A DNA stretch of 64,000 bases from Flavobacterium panacagri. GTDB lineage: Bacteria > Bacteroidota > Bacteroidia > Flavobacteriales > Flavobacteriaceae. Shown piece after piece: positions 41,561 to 51,300 of the stretch. The notes under the pieces are model-generated. The model ran no database searches. It was not told the origin of the DNA and was given only the letters and a program-made list of their open reading frames with translations. The stretch lies in assembly GCF_030378165.1 (NCBI RefSeq), contig NZ_CP119766.1, forward strand, positions 3,844,001 to 3,908,000, written 5' to 3'. The position numbers were made by a program, and so were the translations under genes. How positions within the stretch are numbered: position 1 is the first letter of the stretch; every line of letters begins with the position of its first letter.

Positions 41561-41596
41561 TGATTTTAGTTTTTAGTGTTCATTGATTTTAGTTTT

Positions 41597-42427
41597 TTAT
41601 AAATAGATATACATTGGCGACGCAACTTTATTTTGGTCGTTATTCTCGATTATTCCTATTCGTGAAACATCTGGGCTGGGTAGCCCTTTTATAATTACTT
41701 TGGCTCTGGTATTGTCTTGATTTGATGCTGAAATGCTTATTAAATCAAATTTATATTTAGGTTTTTCACTAAGTGTGATATAAGTTTTGTTTGAAGTAAA
41801 TAATAATGCCGATTCTCCAGTTTGAATAGTTACTTTTTGTGGTCCATCGAACTGTATGTTTTCTTTTTGAGTAATCGAAAGATTATCCAAGGGTACAGCA
41901 TTTCTATTGATAAAATAATATTGCCATTGTGTGGCTCTTGCGGTAAAGTTTATTTCAAAGAATATAGTATCGGCAGTATTTCGATCTTTTAAAATATCAT
42001 CAAAATAAATCTTTAAATGACCAAAATAATTTGATGCAGCTTTACTCTGCAAGGTTTGATTCAGTACTATTTTACCATCAGTATTGAGGTTTTTTGAATC
42101 CTGGGTCGAATAAGTAATGATTCCAATCCAATTGATAGGCAAATTGCTAAAAAGTATAAAATAAGGATTACTGCATCTAATATCAAATTCAAAATAATTT
42201 TGCTGCGTCGTTTTAAAGATATAATCTAATAAATCTGAGAGTGATGATTTTGTATTGGAATATAAATCAAACCCATTTGAAATAGGGTTGATTTTAAACC
42301 CAAATTTTTTCAATGTTCTATCAGTTTTATGATTTGGAGCAAAATGAAGACAATTGCATCTTCCATTATCAAAAAAAGTATGATATGCAGCAGTACGAAA
42401 AACTTTTATATAATTACTCTGTATCAT
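41597..42427 (-). CDS. Unrecognised eCIS protein between cap and sheath genes (276 aa)
   Basis: No signal peptide or membrane segment, and a mixed alpha/beta pattern. Features include NCLHFAPNHKTDRTLKKFGF, a PYFILFSNLPINWIGIITYS strand region and a regular C-terminal beta half (GPQKVTIQTGESALLFTSNK; ARAKVIIKGLPSPDVSRIGI). The start overlaps the DUF4255 cap gene by 4 bp and the sheath gene follows after 36 bp, so it should be made in step with them. In the AlgoCIS particle a second cap/adaptor protein joins the terminal cap to the sheath. This gene is a candidate for such a role by position only. Confidence 0.75.
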   Translation of the reverse strand: MIQSNYIKVFRTAAYHTFFDNGRCNCLHFAPNHKTDRTLKKFGFKINPISNGFDLYSNTKSSLSDLLDYIFKTTQQNYFEFDIRCSNPYFILFSNLPINWIGIITYSTQDSKNLNTDGKIVLNQTLQSKAASNYFGHLKIYFDDILKDRNTADTIFFEINFTARATQWQYYFINRNAVPLDNLSITQKENIQFDGPQKVTIQTGESALLFTSNKTYITLSEKPKYKFDLISISASNQDNTRAKVIIKGLPSPDVSRIGIIENNDQNKVASPMYIYL

Positions 42428-42993
42428 TTGACAATATTATTACTGGTATTTTTTACAGACGGAATGATTTCCATAATTTCGTGTGCTTGAACTTTTATTA
42501 GTTTCATTTTGTAAATAATAGAAGGCTGATATTTTGCCCCCATTGCTGTCCACAAACTATGCATCTGATGGTAAGAGATCTTTTCGTATTCAAATTCTAA
42601 TCTCGTCAAACCCTCTGGAATAGAAGAGGAGGAAGAAGCATCAATGTAATTATTAATTTGAAAGAAAAGAATTACGGCATCCAGAAATTTTAAAGATTCT
42701 ATGTAATCTTCAAAATTGCTGCTAATGAGTAAATCTATATTGTATTTTTCTGTTGGATTGAAATTAGAATAATTCCCATTCTCTAATTTTTGATTTCTGA
42801 TGTAAAAAGGCTGATTGGTTTCTTTTTCAATATTGATAAGAGATAATACGACTTTGTTCTGATTTGATTTTGGCAGCGCACTATTGGGTTCAATGAGATA
42901 ATTCAAAGAAGTTTTTTCTTCCGTTAAGCTAAAACGGTGTTTCAAAAACTGTCCTAATAATTTATTCGTAAATTGAAGTGCCTGATTTATCAT
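42424..42993 (-). CDS. DUF4255/Pvc16-N family tail terminator (cap) protein
   Basis: 189 aa, first gene of the eCIS operon. The family pattern is visible: LNYLIEPNSALPKSNQNKVV, LSLINIEKETNQPFYIRN, NFNPTEKYNIDLLISSNFED, FLDAVILFFQINNYIDASS, RLEFEYEKISYHQMHSLWTA, YQPSIIYKMKLIKVQA. Afp16/Pvc16 proteins form the terminal ring that stops tube and sheath growth. The upstream 358 bp carry repeats that may control the operon. Confidence 0.9.
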   Translation of the reverse strand: MINQALQFTNKLLGQFLKHRFSLTEEKTSLNYLIEPNSALPKSNQNKVVLSLINIEKETNQPFYIRNQKLENGNYSNFNPTEKYNIDLLISSNFEDYIESLKFLDAVILFFQINNYIDASSSSSIPEGLTRLEFEYEKISYHQMHSLWTAMGAKYQPSIIYKMKLIKVQAHEIMEIIPSVKNTSNNIVK

Positions 42994-43104
42994 TGTATCT
43001 AACTCTTAAATTAATTTAAGTATGACCACTAGTGAATTAGCTATTACTAATTGTAAAAGTAACTGAGAATTAGTTTTGTACGAAAAATTCGCAATATACT
43101 TTTC

Positions 43105-43170
43105 GTAGACAAAATCAAAAACTATTATTTGTTTCTGTAGACAAAATGTAGACAGATTTTTTTTTGTCTA
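43105..43170. promoter_or_regulatory. Repeat cluster upstream of the eCIS operon
   Basis: GTAGACAAAAT occurs exactly twice (43105-43115, 43137-43147; 32 bp apart, about three helical turns). TGTAGACAG follows at 43147-43155 and the inverted form TTTTGTCTA at 43162-43170. The cluster is 112-177 bp upstream of the first eCIS start codon and on the far side of it begins the regulator gene. No good -33/-7 pair was found, so an activator-dependent promoter is likely. The rest of 42994-43351 holds no gene. Confidence 0.55.
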
Positions 43171-43351
43171 TGCTTTGTTACAGATTGATTTTTTTAGGTT
43201 AAAATTTATTGTATAGCGTATAGAAAAATATCCTTAAAAATAGGAGTATAGTTAAAGTTTTGAAAAGAACTTCAAAAGATTTTACAAGCATTTTTTTGTT
43301 GCTTTAGAACACAACAAAGTATACGTTGTGATAGAAATGAGAAAATAAGGT

Positions 43352-44212
43352 TTAAGAAACGGTTCTTAGGTATGAAATGATATCGTCTTCCTTTTTAAGA
43401 GTTAATTTCTTTTTTAGACGATACTTATGGGTTCGAACACTTTCTTGATTGATGCCAAGAAGATTGGTAATGTCATTGTTGCTCATATTCATTTTAATGT
43501 AGCAGCAGTATTTTAAATCTCTAGAGCTTAACGAAGGATGTTTTTTGGCAAGAGCCAGAAGAAAATTTGGATTTGATTGTTCAAAATAGATTTTAAAATC
43601 ATCCCAAAGTTTATTATCGTTGGCAACTGTTTTGATAGAATTTACAATCGACATCAATTCGATTCTTGTTGCGTCATCAACGTTGGGGTAGAGATAAGAA
43701 ATTCGCTCTTTAATTTTTAAGAGAACCTCAACTTTTTGATCAAGTTCCATTACATAATGGCTGAGTTTATCGGGATCATTCTTTTGAAGAGCAACTTCTA
43801 CAAATGATGATGTAAGTTTATTTTTAGATTCTGTTTTTTTTAGAAGAAAGATAGAACGTATTCTATAAATTAAAAAATCAGTATTCTTAATCTGATTAAA
43901 AGGATAGGTGAATACAATGTTTTGTTTTGACCAGCACAATGATTCACATTCATAGTTTTGAGTCAAATATAAAATTGGAGTATCCCTTTTGTTAGAAGGA
44001 AAATAGGTGTCATTTAAAACAAGCTGATTTTGTTTAAAACCTAATATTACTAAATCAGGGCTTAAAGAATTTATAGTATTTTTTAAATCAACTCCTCTGG
44101 AAACTGAAACTGTAGAAAATGTATAGTCAGATACTATAGATATTGCGTTTAATATCATAGTCAATATTGTGATATCATCACATCCGATTACTATAGATTT
44201 TTTTTCGAGCAT
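43352..44212 (-). CDS. Regulator with degenerate receiver and LuxR-like HTH domain
   Basis: 286 aa. Residues 1-115 have the alpha/beta order of a response-regulator receiver with an acidic pair (D12-D13). At the phospho-acceptor position, however, PDLVILG has Gly58 where Asp is expected, and the conserved Lys is Tyr (FTYPF), so it should not be phosphorylated by a kinase. Residues 215-275 are the Bacteroidota LuxR-like HTH (FLLALAKKHPSLSSRDLKYC, NNDITNLLGINQESVRTHKY, RLKKKL). It is encoded on the same strand 358 bp upstream of the eCIS operon and is the obvious candidate for its control. Confidence 0.85.
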   Translation of the reverse strand: MLEKKSIVIGCDDITILTMILNAISIVSDYTFSTVSVSRGVDLKNTINSLSPDLVILGFKQNQLVLNDTYFPSNKRDTPILYLTQNYECESLCWSKQNIVFTYPFNQIKNTDFLIYRIRSIFLLKKTESKNKLTSSFVEVALQKNDPDKLSHYVMELDQKVEVLLKIKERISYLYPNVDDATRIELMSIVNSIKTVANDNKLWDDFKIYFEQSNPNFLLALAKKHPSLSSRDLKYCCYIKMNMSNNDITNLLGINQESVRTHKYRLKKKLTLKKEDDIISYLRTVS

Positions 44213-44353
44213 TTTGGGGCTATTAGTTGCTTTTTTGCATGTGTATTAAGTTCTAACACTGCATAAGAAATGAAAAATAGATAATAACTTCTTTATATTA
44301 TTATGGCTTGTAGATATTATCTGTAAATTTATTCAATATATAGGAATATTACT

Positions 44354-44371
44354 ATAGGTAATAGTACCTAT
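44354..44371. promoter_or_regulatory. Short dyad upstream of the regulator gene
   Basis: ATAGGTA (44354-44360) is perfectly inverted as TACCTAT (44365-44371), 142 bp before the regulator start. It could be an operator for autoregulation. The remaining sequence of 44213-44389 holds no gene. Confidence 0.4.
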
Positions 44372-44389
44372 TTTTGAGGTAATAAGTTA

Positions 44390-44425
44390 AAAAAAGCTGT
44401 GAATATAATTATTCACAGCTTTTTT
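44390..44425. terminator. Terminator after the beta-barrel gene
   Basis: Perfect 15-bp arms AAAAAAGCTGTGAAT (44390-44404) / ATTCACAGCTTTTTT (44411-44425) with a 6-nt loop and T-runs on both strands. It lies 71 bp after the beta-barrel gene and separates that operon from the regulator. Confidence 0.9.
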
Positions 44426-44495
44426 ATCTTCATTTTATTATCCTTGATTGCACAATTCTTTAATTTGTAAAAGAACATAGTTTTATAGAGCTTCT

Positions 44496-45332
44496 TTACT
44501 GCATAGCAATTCTTAATTTCAATCCATAAGAAACCAATCTCATATCTTTTGATAGACCTGAATTAAAAACGCTGTTGTAATTAAAAACTACAGGTAATTC
44601 AGGATTGTATTGTACTAAATTTTTTGCGTCTTTGTCCTTATAAATATTATTCAGTCCATAATCAAAATAAACGCCAATGTATAGTGCATTATTTTTTCCA
44701 ATAGATTGCTTTAAACCTGTTTCAAAAGTAGCAGAATAAGATACATCTGTTTTAAGATCCTGTTTTGGAGTCTGAACATTATTGACATTTTCAAAGCCGG
44801 CAAAAGCAGGACCAAATAATTCTACATTATACTGAGGATAATAGCCGCTTGTTGTGAGATTTCCCATTGTCGATTCAAAACTACCACTTGCTGCAAAACC
44901 AATTTTAGCACCAGCAGCAACATACAATTTTGAAGTCCCTTCGGTTTCAAACTGAATTCCGATAGGAATATTAATATAACCAAGCTTTTGTTCTTCTCTA
45001 AGATTGGTTACTTTATATCGAAACTCAAAAGACTCATTTTCTGCATCAACTGCATTATACTGACTCGCAATATTGCCAAATTTTGAACCAGAACTATACG
45101 TTTGATATTCTACGCCAATGCCAATACTAATACCTTCATTTAAGTAATAAGAATAACGCAGACCAGCGTTCAATCCGTTTCCCGGGACATACTCGCTGCC
45201 AGAAGATTTTATAAATGAAAATGGACCGCCCAGTGAAATCGAAAATTCTTGTTTCTTATCTTGGCCAAAGCTATTAAACCCAGTAGAAATAATTATCACA
45301 ATTATAGCAAATGCTTTTATATATTTTTTCAT
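44496..45332 (-). CDS. Outer membrane beta-barrel protein (PorT-like)
   Basis: 278 aa. A signal peptide (MKKYIKAFAIIVIIISTGFNSFG) is followed by about eight alternating amphipathic strands (SISLGGPFSFIKSS, GLRYSYYLNEGISIGIGVEY, GYINIPIGIQFETEG, SKLYVAAGAKIGFAASG, YIGVYFDYGLNN) and ends in an aromatic-poor strand LKLRIAMQ. The PorT/OmpW-like barrel family is common in Bacteroidota. It follows the SprB-repeat adhesin gene by 49 bp and is probably coexpressed. It could help to display or anchor the adhesin, but this is not shown. Confidence 0.85.
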   Translation of the reverse strand: MKKYIKAFAIIVIIISTGFNSFGQDKKQEFSISLGGPFSFIKSSGSEYVPGNGLNAGLRYSYYLNEGISIGIGVEYQTYSSGSKFGNIASQYNAVDAENESFEFRYKVTNLREEQKLGYINIPIGIQFETEGTSKLYVAAGAKIGFAASGSFESTMGNLTTSGYYPQYNVELFGPAFAGFENVNNVQTPKQDLKTDVSYSATFETGLKQSIGKNNALYIGVYFDYGLNNIYKDKDAKNLVQYNPELPVVFNYNSVFNSGLSKDMRLVSYGLKLRIAMQ

Positions 45333-45347
45333 TTGAAGATGTTATTA

Positions 45348-45375
45348 TGCCGGTACTAGATAAAAAGTACCGGCA
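45348..45375. other. Hairpin between adhesin and beta-barrel genes
   Basis: TGCCGGTACT (45348-45357) / AGTACCGGCA (45366-45375), perfect 10-bp GC-containing arms. On the transcribed (minus) strand no U-run follows, so it is more likely an RNA stabiliser or processing site than a terminator. Its + strand face has a T-run. Confidence 0.55.
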
Positions 45376-45381
45376 GGTTTT

Positions 45382-48300
45382 TTATTTTACAATTACTTTG
45401 AAAGATTTTTGAACATTTGGTGTTTCAAGAACTACAAGCAGCATGTTTCCTTCACTTGTTTCTGGTAATTGAATTTCAGTTTTTACAGAAGAAGACTGAA
45501 CAGTTTTAATTAATTGTCCTGTTACAGAGTATAGTGTGATGTGCATTTTTTCTAATTCTTCTTTAGGAAGATCAGCTTCGACAGTAATTACTTTTCCTGT
45601 GTTAATTGGATTAGGATAAAGTTTAGCTTGGAATGAATTGGTTAACGTAATCTGAGCTGAACAAGTCTGTAAAACCTTTCCGTCTTTAGTAGTCAGTTTT
45701 GCCATATAATTCGCAGAAGGATCTAATAAGTTTCCTAATGCATCTCCAGCTGAATAGTATTGTCCAGTTCCAACCAATTGCCCATTTTTAAACCATTCGT
45801 AGGCAGTAAATTCGTAACCTCCATTTGTCTGCGGATTGTTATTGATAATTAAAGTATTATTGAATTTTACTTTTACGATATCAAAGAATGCAAATGGTTT
45901 TTGTACAGTAATAGTATAAACAGCAGAAGTGCTTCCATCTTCAGATGTAATATTTACATTTTGGTTATAAATTCCCGGTTTAGGAGTTTGAATTGTAAAA
46001 TTAGCTGAAGGTGTTATAGTTGCATTTGACTGATTTACTATAGAAATGTTCGGATTAGTTTCTCCACACTCTAATATATGATTAATTACTTTTGCTGGGT
46101 TTTCAAATATTTTTTCTCCTATAGTAATTCTTTGAACATCAATGTTGTTATTCAATATTACTAGTAGTTGAGAAACATCTGGAGCAGGAAGAAAATTAGT
46201 ATTTCCAACTTGATGAGCAGTAACTAAGATTTCGCCAGATCTCACCATTGTAACTTGGCCTGCCGCTGTAACAGTTGCTGCTGCTTGAGGTGAATCAAAA
46301 GTATAAGAATAGGTTACAGGTAAGTTTGAACTTGATGTAGCACTTAAATTGAAGATGTTATTAGCTCCAAGTGTTTTTACTGGAATTGCAGCAAAAGTAA
46401 TCTGTTGTGCTGCTTTTTTGATAACAAGGTCAGCTGTAAGAACTATTGGAGTACAGTTTGGTGATGTTAGTGCTGGTGTTATAGTTGCTGTAACTGTATA
46501 AGTTCCCGCATTCACAGATCCATTATTTGATGAATAATTTACCGATGCTCCAGCAGGCAGATTAGCTACCTGAATAGAATGTGCGTTTCCGTTATAAGTA
46601 AATTCTGCGTTGTTGAATGTTATTGCATTAAGCGGAGACACTAATACTTTTACCGTTTGAAGCTGTGTTGTCGTATTCCCGTTTCCATCATCATATTTCC
46701 AATTAATTACATATGTACCAGGAGTACTATAGCTTAATGGATCAACTGTGGTTCCATTTATTGTTCCTGCACAATTATCAACAGCGGTTGGAATTGTAAT
46801 TTGCGATGATAGTACAGAACAGTAATTGCTAATTTCAGGTAATACTGCCACGTTTGGTACTGGTGCAGTTACATCTAGAGTAGTTCCTATAGTTACTGTT
46901 TTTGTAAGGAAACATGAATTAGCGTCGGTAATTGTTACGGTATATGTTCCCGCTGCCAGACCTGTTGCTGTTGCCGCATTTCCTCCAGAAGGAGCCCAAG
47001 AATAAGTGTAAGTTCCAGTTCCTCCAGTTGCTGTTACTGTAGCAGTTCCGTCATTTGCACCATTACAAGAAACATCAGTTTGAGTTGTTGTTGCGTTAAG
47101 TACTGCTGGTTGTGTAATAGTAACAGCTGCAGTAGTAGTACATAAATTTGCATCTGTAATTGTTACAGTATAGGTCCCGGCAGCTAAACCTGTTGCTGTT
47201 GCAGCAGTTCCGCCAGAAGGAGACCAAGAATAAGCATAAGCACCAGTTCCACCTGTTACGACAACATTCGCAGAGCCATTTGTGCCTCCATTACAAGAAA
47301 CATTAGTTTGAGATGTAGTAGCTGCAATTGCTGCTGGTTGTGTAATAGTAAAACTCTGAGTAGTCTGGCATAAATTAGCGTCTGTAACTGTTACAGTATA
47401 TGTTCCAGCAGCGAGTCCTGTTGCTGTTGCTGCATTTCCTCCAGATGGAGCCCAAGAGTAAGTATACCCCCCAGTTCCACCTGTTACGACAACACTTGCA
47501 GATCCTGTTACTGCACCATTACATAATAGATTAGTCTGTGAAGGTGTAATACTAATATCAGTAGGTTGTGTGATTGTAAAGTTTTTTACAATAGAACATC
47601 CGTTAGAAGCTGTAATAGTTACGGAATAATTTCCGGCAGTTAAACCAGTTGCTGTATCGGTATTTCCTCCAAGAGGAGCCCATACATAAGTAAATGGGCC
47701 TGGAGCACCACTAGGAATTACAGTTGCAGTCGCAGTATTAGATCCATTACATAAAACATTAGATTGAGATGTTGCAGCAACTAAAGTATTGGTTGTATTA
47801 ATAGTAAAGTTTTTAGTTATTGAACACCCGTTTGCATCGGTAATTATGACACTATAGTTTCCAGCATTTAAGGCTGTTGAAATTGGTGTTGTAACGCCAT
47901 TTGACCATAAGTAAGTATACGGTGTAGTACCACCGCTAACATTTACTGCAGCCTGACCACCTGTTGAACAAGTTGCATTTATCTGGCTTGTTGTAGCTGC
48001 TAAAACTGATGGTTGCATGATAGTAAAAGTTTTAGTTAAGGTACATCCGTTATTATCTGTAATTAAACAGCTGTAGTTTCCAGCAGTAAGACCAGTAGCT
48101 GTAGCAGCTGTTCCTCCAGTTGGAGACCATAAGTATGTATAGTTTGTTGTTCCTCCAGAAGCAACTACGGTTGCTGTACCAGTTGCACCTCCGTTACAAA
48201 GAACATTAGTTTGTGATGTAGTGGCAGTTAAAGCACTTGGCTGGTCTATTGTTATATTCACAGTATAAACGCATGTATTAGCATCTTGGACAAGAACAGT

Positions 48301-51300
48301 GTAATTTCCGGCAGCTAATCCACTTGCTGTTGCAGCTGATCCTCCGGTTGGAGTCCATGTATAAGTATATGGTGAAGTTGCTCCTGTTGCAGTTATCGTT
48401 GCAGTACCATTGGTTCCTCCGTTGCAAGAAACATCTGTTTTTGTATATGTTGCAGAGAATGCCGCAGGTGATCCAATTGTTATGTTTTTAACCAGTGTAC
48501 ATCCGTTAGCATCTGTAATTGTACAAGTATAATTTCCTGCAGGTCTTCCGGTAATAGTTGCGCTAGTACCTCCAAGCGGCGCCCACGCATAAGTATAACT
48601 AGGTGTACCGCCTGATACTGTTACGCTAGCAGTACCATTGCTTCCTCCAAAACAACTTACACCTGTAGAAGCTGTGGTTGCTGCTAAAATTGTAGGTTGT
48701 GTAATAGTAAAACTCTGAGTAGTCTGGCATAAATTAGCATCTTTAACAGTTACCGTATAAGTTCCGGCAGTTAATCCAGATGCTGTGGCGGCAGTTCCAC
48801 CAGAAGGCGCCCAAGAATAAGTATAAGCTCCGGTACCACCTGTAACTGAAACTGTTGCAGATCCTGTTGCACCACCATTACAAGCAATATTAGTTTGAGC
48901 AAGTGGTGAGGCAACTAATGCTGTTGGCTCCGTAATAGTAAAACTTTGCGTAGTCTGGCATGTATTTGCATCTGTAACTGTCACAGTATATGTTCCCGCA
49001 GTAAGTCCTGTTGCTGTTGCCGCAGTTCCTCCAGAAGGTGCCCATGAGTAGGTATAAGATCCAGTTCCTCCTGTAACACTAACAGTTGCAGATCCTGTTG
49101 GACTGCTATTACATAAAATATTGGTTTGCGCAGATGCCGTAGCAACTAAAGCTGCAGGCTGGCCAACAACAATACCGCTAATTGTTTTAGAACAAGCATT
49201 GGCATCAGTAATGGTAACACTATAAGTTCCCGCTGCAAGACCAGTGGCTGTAGCAGCAGTTCCTCCTGTTGGTGCCCAAGAATAGGTATAGTTAGGTGTT
49301 CCACCGCTTGCTACTACACTTGCAGTACCATTTGATCCTCCATTACATGAAACTGATGTTGTAGATGGTGTTCCATCTAAAACTGCTGGTTGTGTTATTA
49401 TAATATTATTTACAGTTCTGGTACAAGTATTTGCATCAGTAACTGTTACGCTGTAAGTACCAGCTGTTAGGCCTGTTATGCTTTGTGTCGTAGCTCCGTT
49501 GCTCCATAAGTAAGTATACGGGCTGGTTCCTCCTGATGCAGTTACAGAAGCAGTACCATTAGCTCCTCCGTTACAGGAAACATTTGTTAAGGAAGGCGAT
49601 GCATTTAATACAGGCGGTTGTGTTACCATAATATTGTTTATGGTTCTGCTGCATGCATTTGCATCGGTAATAGTTACGCTGTAAATGCCTGCAAGTAGGC
49701 CTGTTATGGTTTGTGTTGTACCTCCATTACTCCATAAGTAAGAATACGAGCTCGTTCCTCCTGTTGGAGTGATAGTAGCAGTACCATTTGCTCCCCCGTT
49801 ACAGGAAACGTTTGTTGAAGAAGGAGTACCGTTAAGTACAGCGGCTGGCTGGCCAACAGCAATACCACTTACAGTAGCAGTACAACCTTTAGAATCAGTA
49901 ATGGTAACACTGTAAGTTCCCGCTGTAAGACCAGTAGCTGTAGCAGCAGTTCCACCAGAAGGTGCCCAAGAATAGGTATAGCCAGATGTTCCGCCATTTG
50001 CTACTACAGTTGCAGTACCATTCGATCCCCCGTTGCACGAAACATTTGTAGAAGAAGCAGTTCCTGAAAGTGCAGCAGCAGGTCCTCCTACAACAATACC
50101 ATTTATTGTTTGAGTACAAGCATTAGCATCAGTTATGGTAACACTGTAAGTTCCAGCAGTAAGACCCGTTGCTGTAGCAGCAGTTCCTCCAGAAGGTGCC
50201 CAAGAATAGGTATAGCTGGGTGTTCCACCACTTGCTACTACAGTTGCAGTACCATTTGAACCTCCAAAACAGGAAACAGGAGTAGAAGAAGTTGTTCCGC
50301 TTATTACACTTGTTGGTTGTGTTACTTGAATATTATTCACTGTTTTGGAACAAGAATTGGCATCTGTAACAGTTACACTATATGTTCCGGCTGTAAGGCC
50401 TGTTATTGCAGCTGTTGTTGCACCAGTATTCCATAAATAGCTGTAGCCTCCAGCACCTCCAGATGCTGATATCGCAGCAACACCATTTGCACCTCCATTA
50501 CATGCTACGCTTGTAGTAGAAGGTGTAGCATTTAATACGCTTGGTTGCGTTATAGTGGCAGATCTTGTGATTTGTGTTCCTTCACCATCAGTGACGGTTA
50601 CGGTATATACTCCAACAGCAAGACCAGTTGCGGTTGGATTTGTTCCTCCAGATGGTGCCCATGAATAAGCATAAGGGGTTGTGCCTCCGCTTACAGCAAT
50701 TGTAGCGGTACCATTATTTCCTCCGTTACAACTTACATTTGTTTTAGCGATTGTTGCCGGAGCGCTTAATGCAGCTCCTGTAGTAAAATTAAGTTCAGTT
50801 CCATAACTGGTTCCGCCGGTATTGGTAGCATACGCCCTAAAATAAATAGTTGTTGCAGCAGGAAGTCCTGTTACAACACTACTAAATAACCCTGTTCCGG
50901 TTCCTATTTGAAATTTATTATTAGCAATAGTTGGGTTGATTGTTGTAGCCCATACAATTCCTCTTTCTATGGTTGCATCACCACCATCAGCAGTAACATT
51001 ACCTCCAAGTGTTGCAGAAACAGATTTAATAGTTGTTGCCACAGTAGAAGTTACGGTTGGTGCCACAGCAAGCGTAATACTAGGTGCAGGATAGTTTGTT
51101 GGAATTGTTGGAGTAATACCTAAATCATTTGTATTATGATGCGCCCAGTTTGCAGGATTATTTATGCTGGCTAATATTTCAGCTTTTGAACCTGTTAAAG
51201 TACCAGTATATTTACTGTTAGGAATTTCTGGCCCTGGTGCAGGAAATAAAGAAATACAGTTTACACCATTTGTTAAGCCTGGAGGCAAACTGCTTTCGGC

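Noticed and set aside
17355..42993. Prophage
   Set aside because: There are no capsid, portal, terminase, integrase or lysis genes. The AAA+ ATPase, DUF4255, CIS tape measure and DUF4157 genes fit eCIS.
17355..42993. Type VI secretion system
   Set aside because: No TssJ, TssL, TssM, ClpV or TssA/TssB-TssC pair; the sheath is a single phage-like protein.
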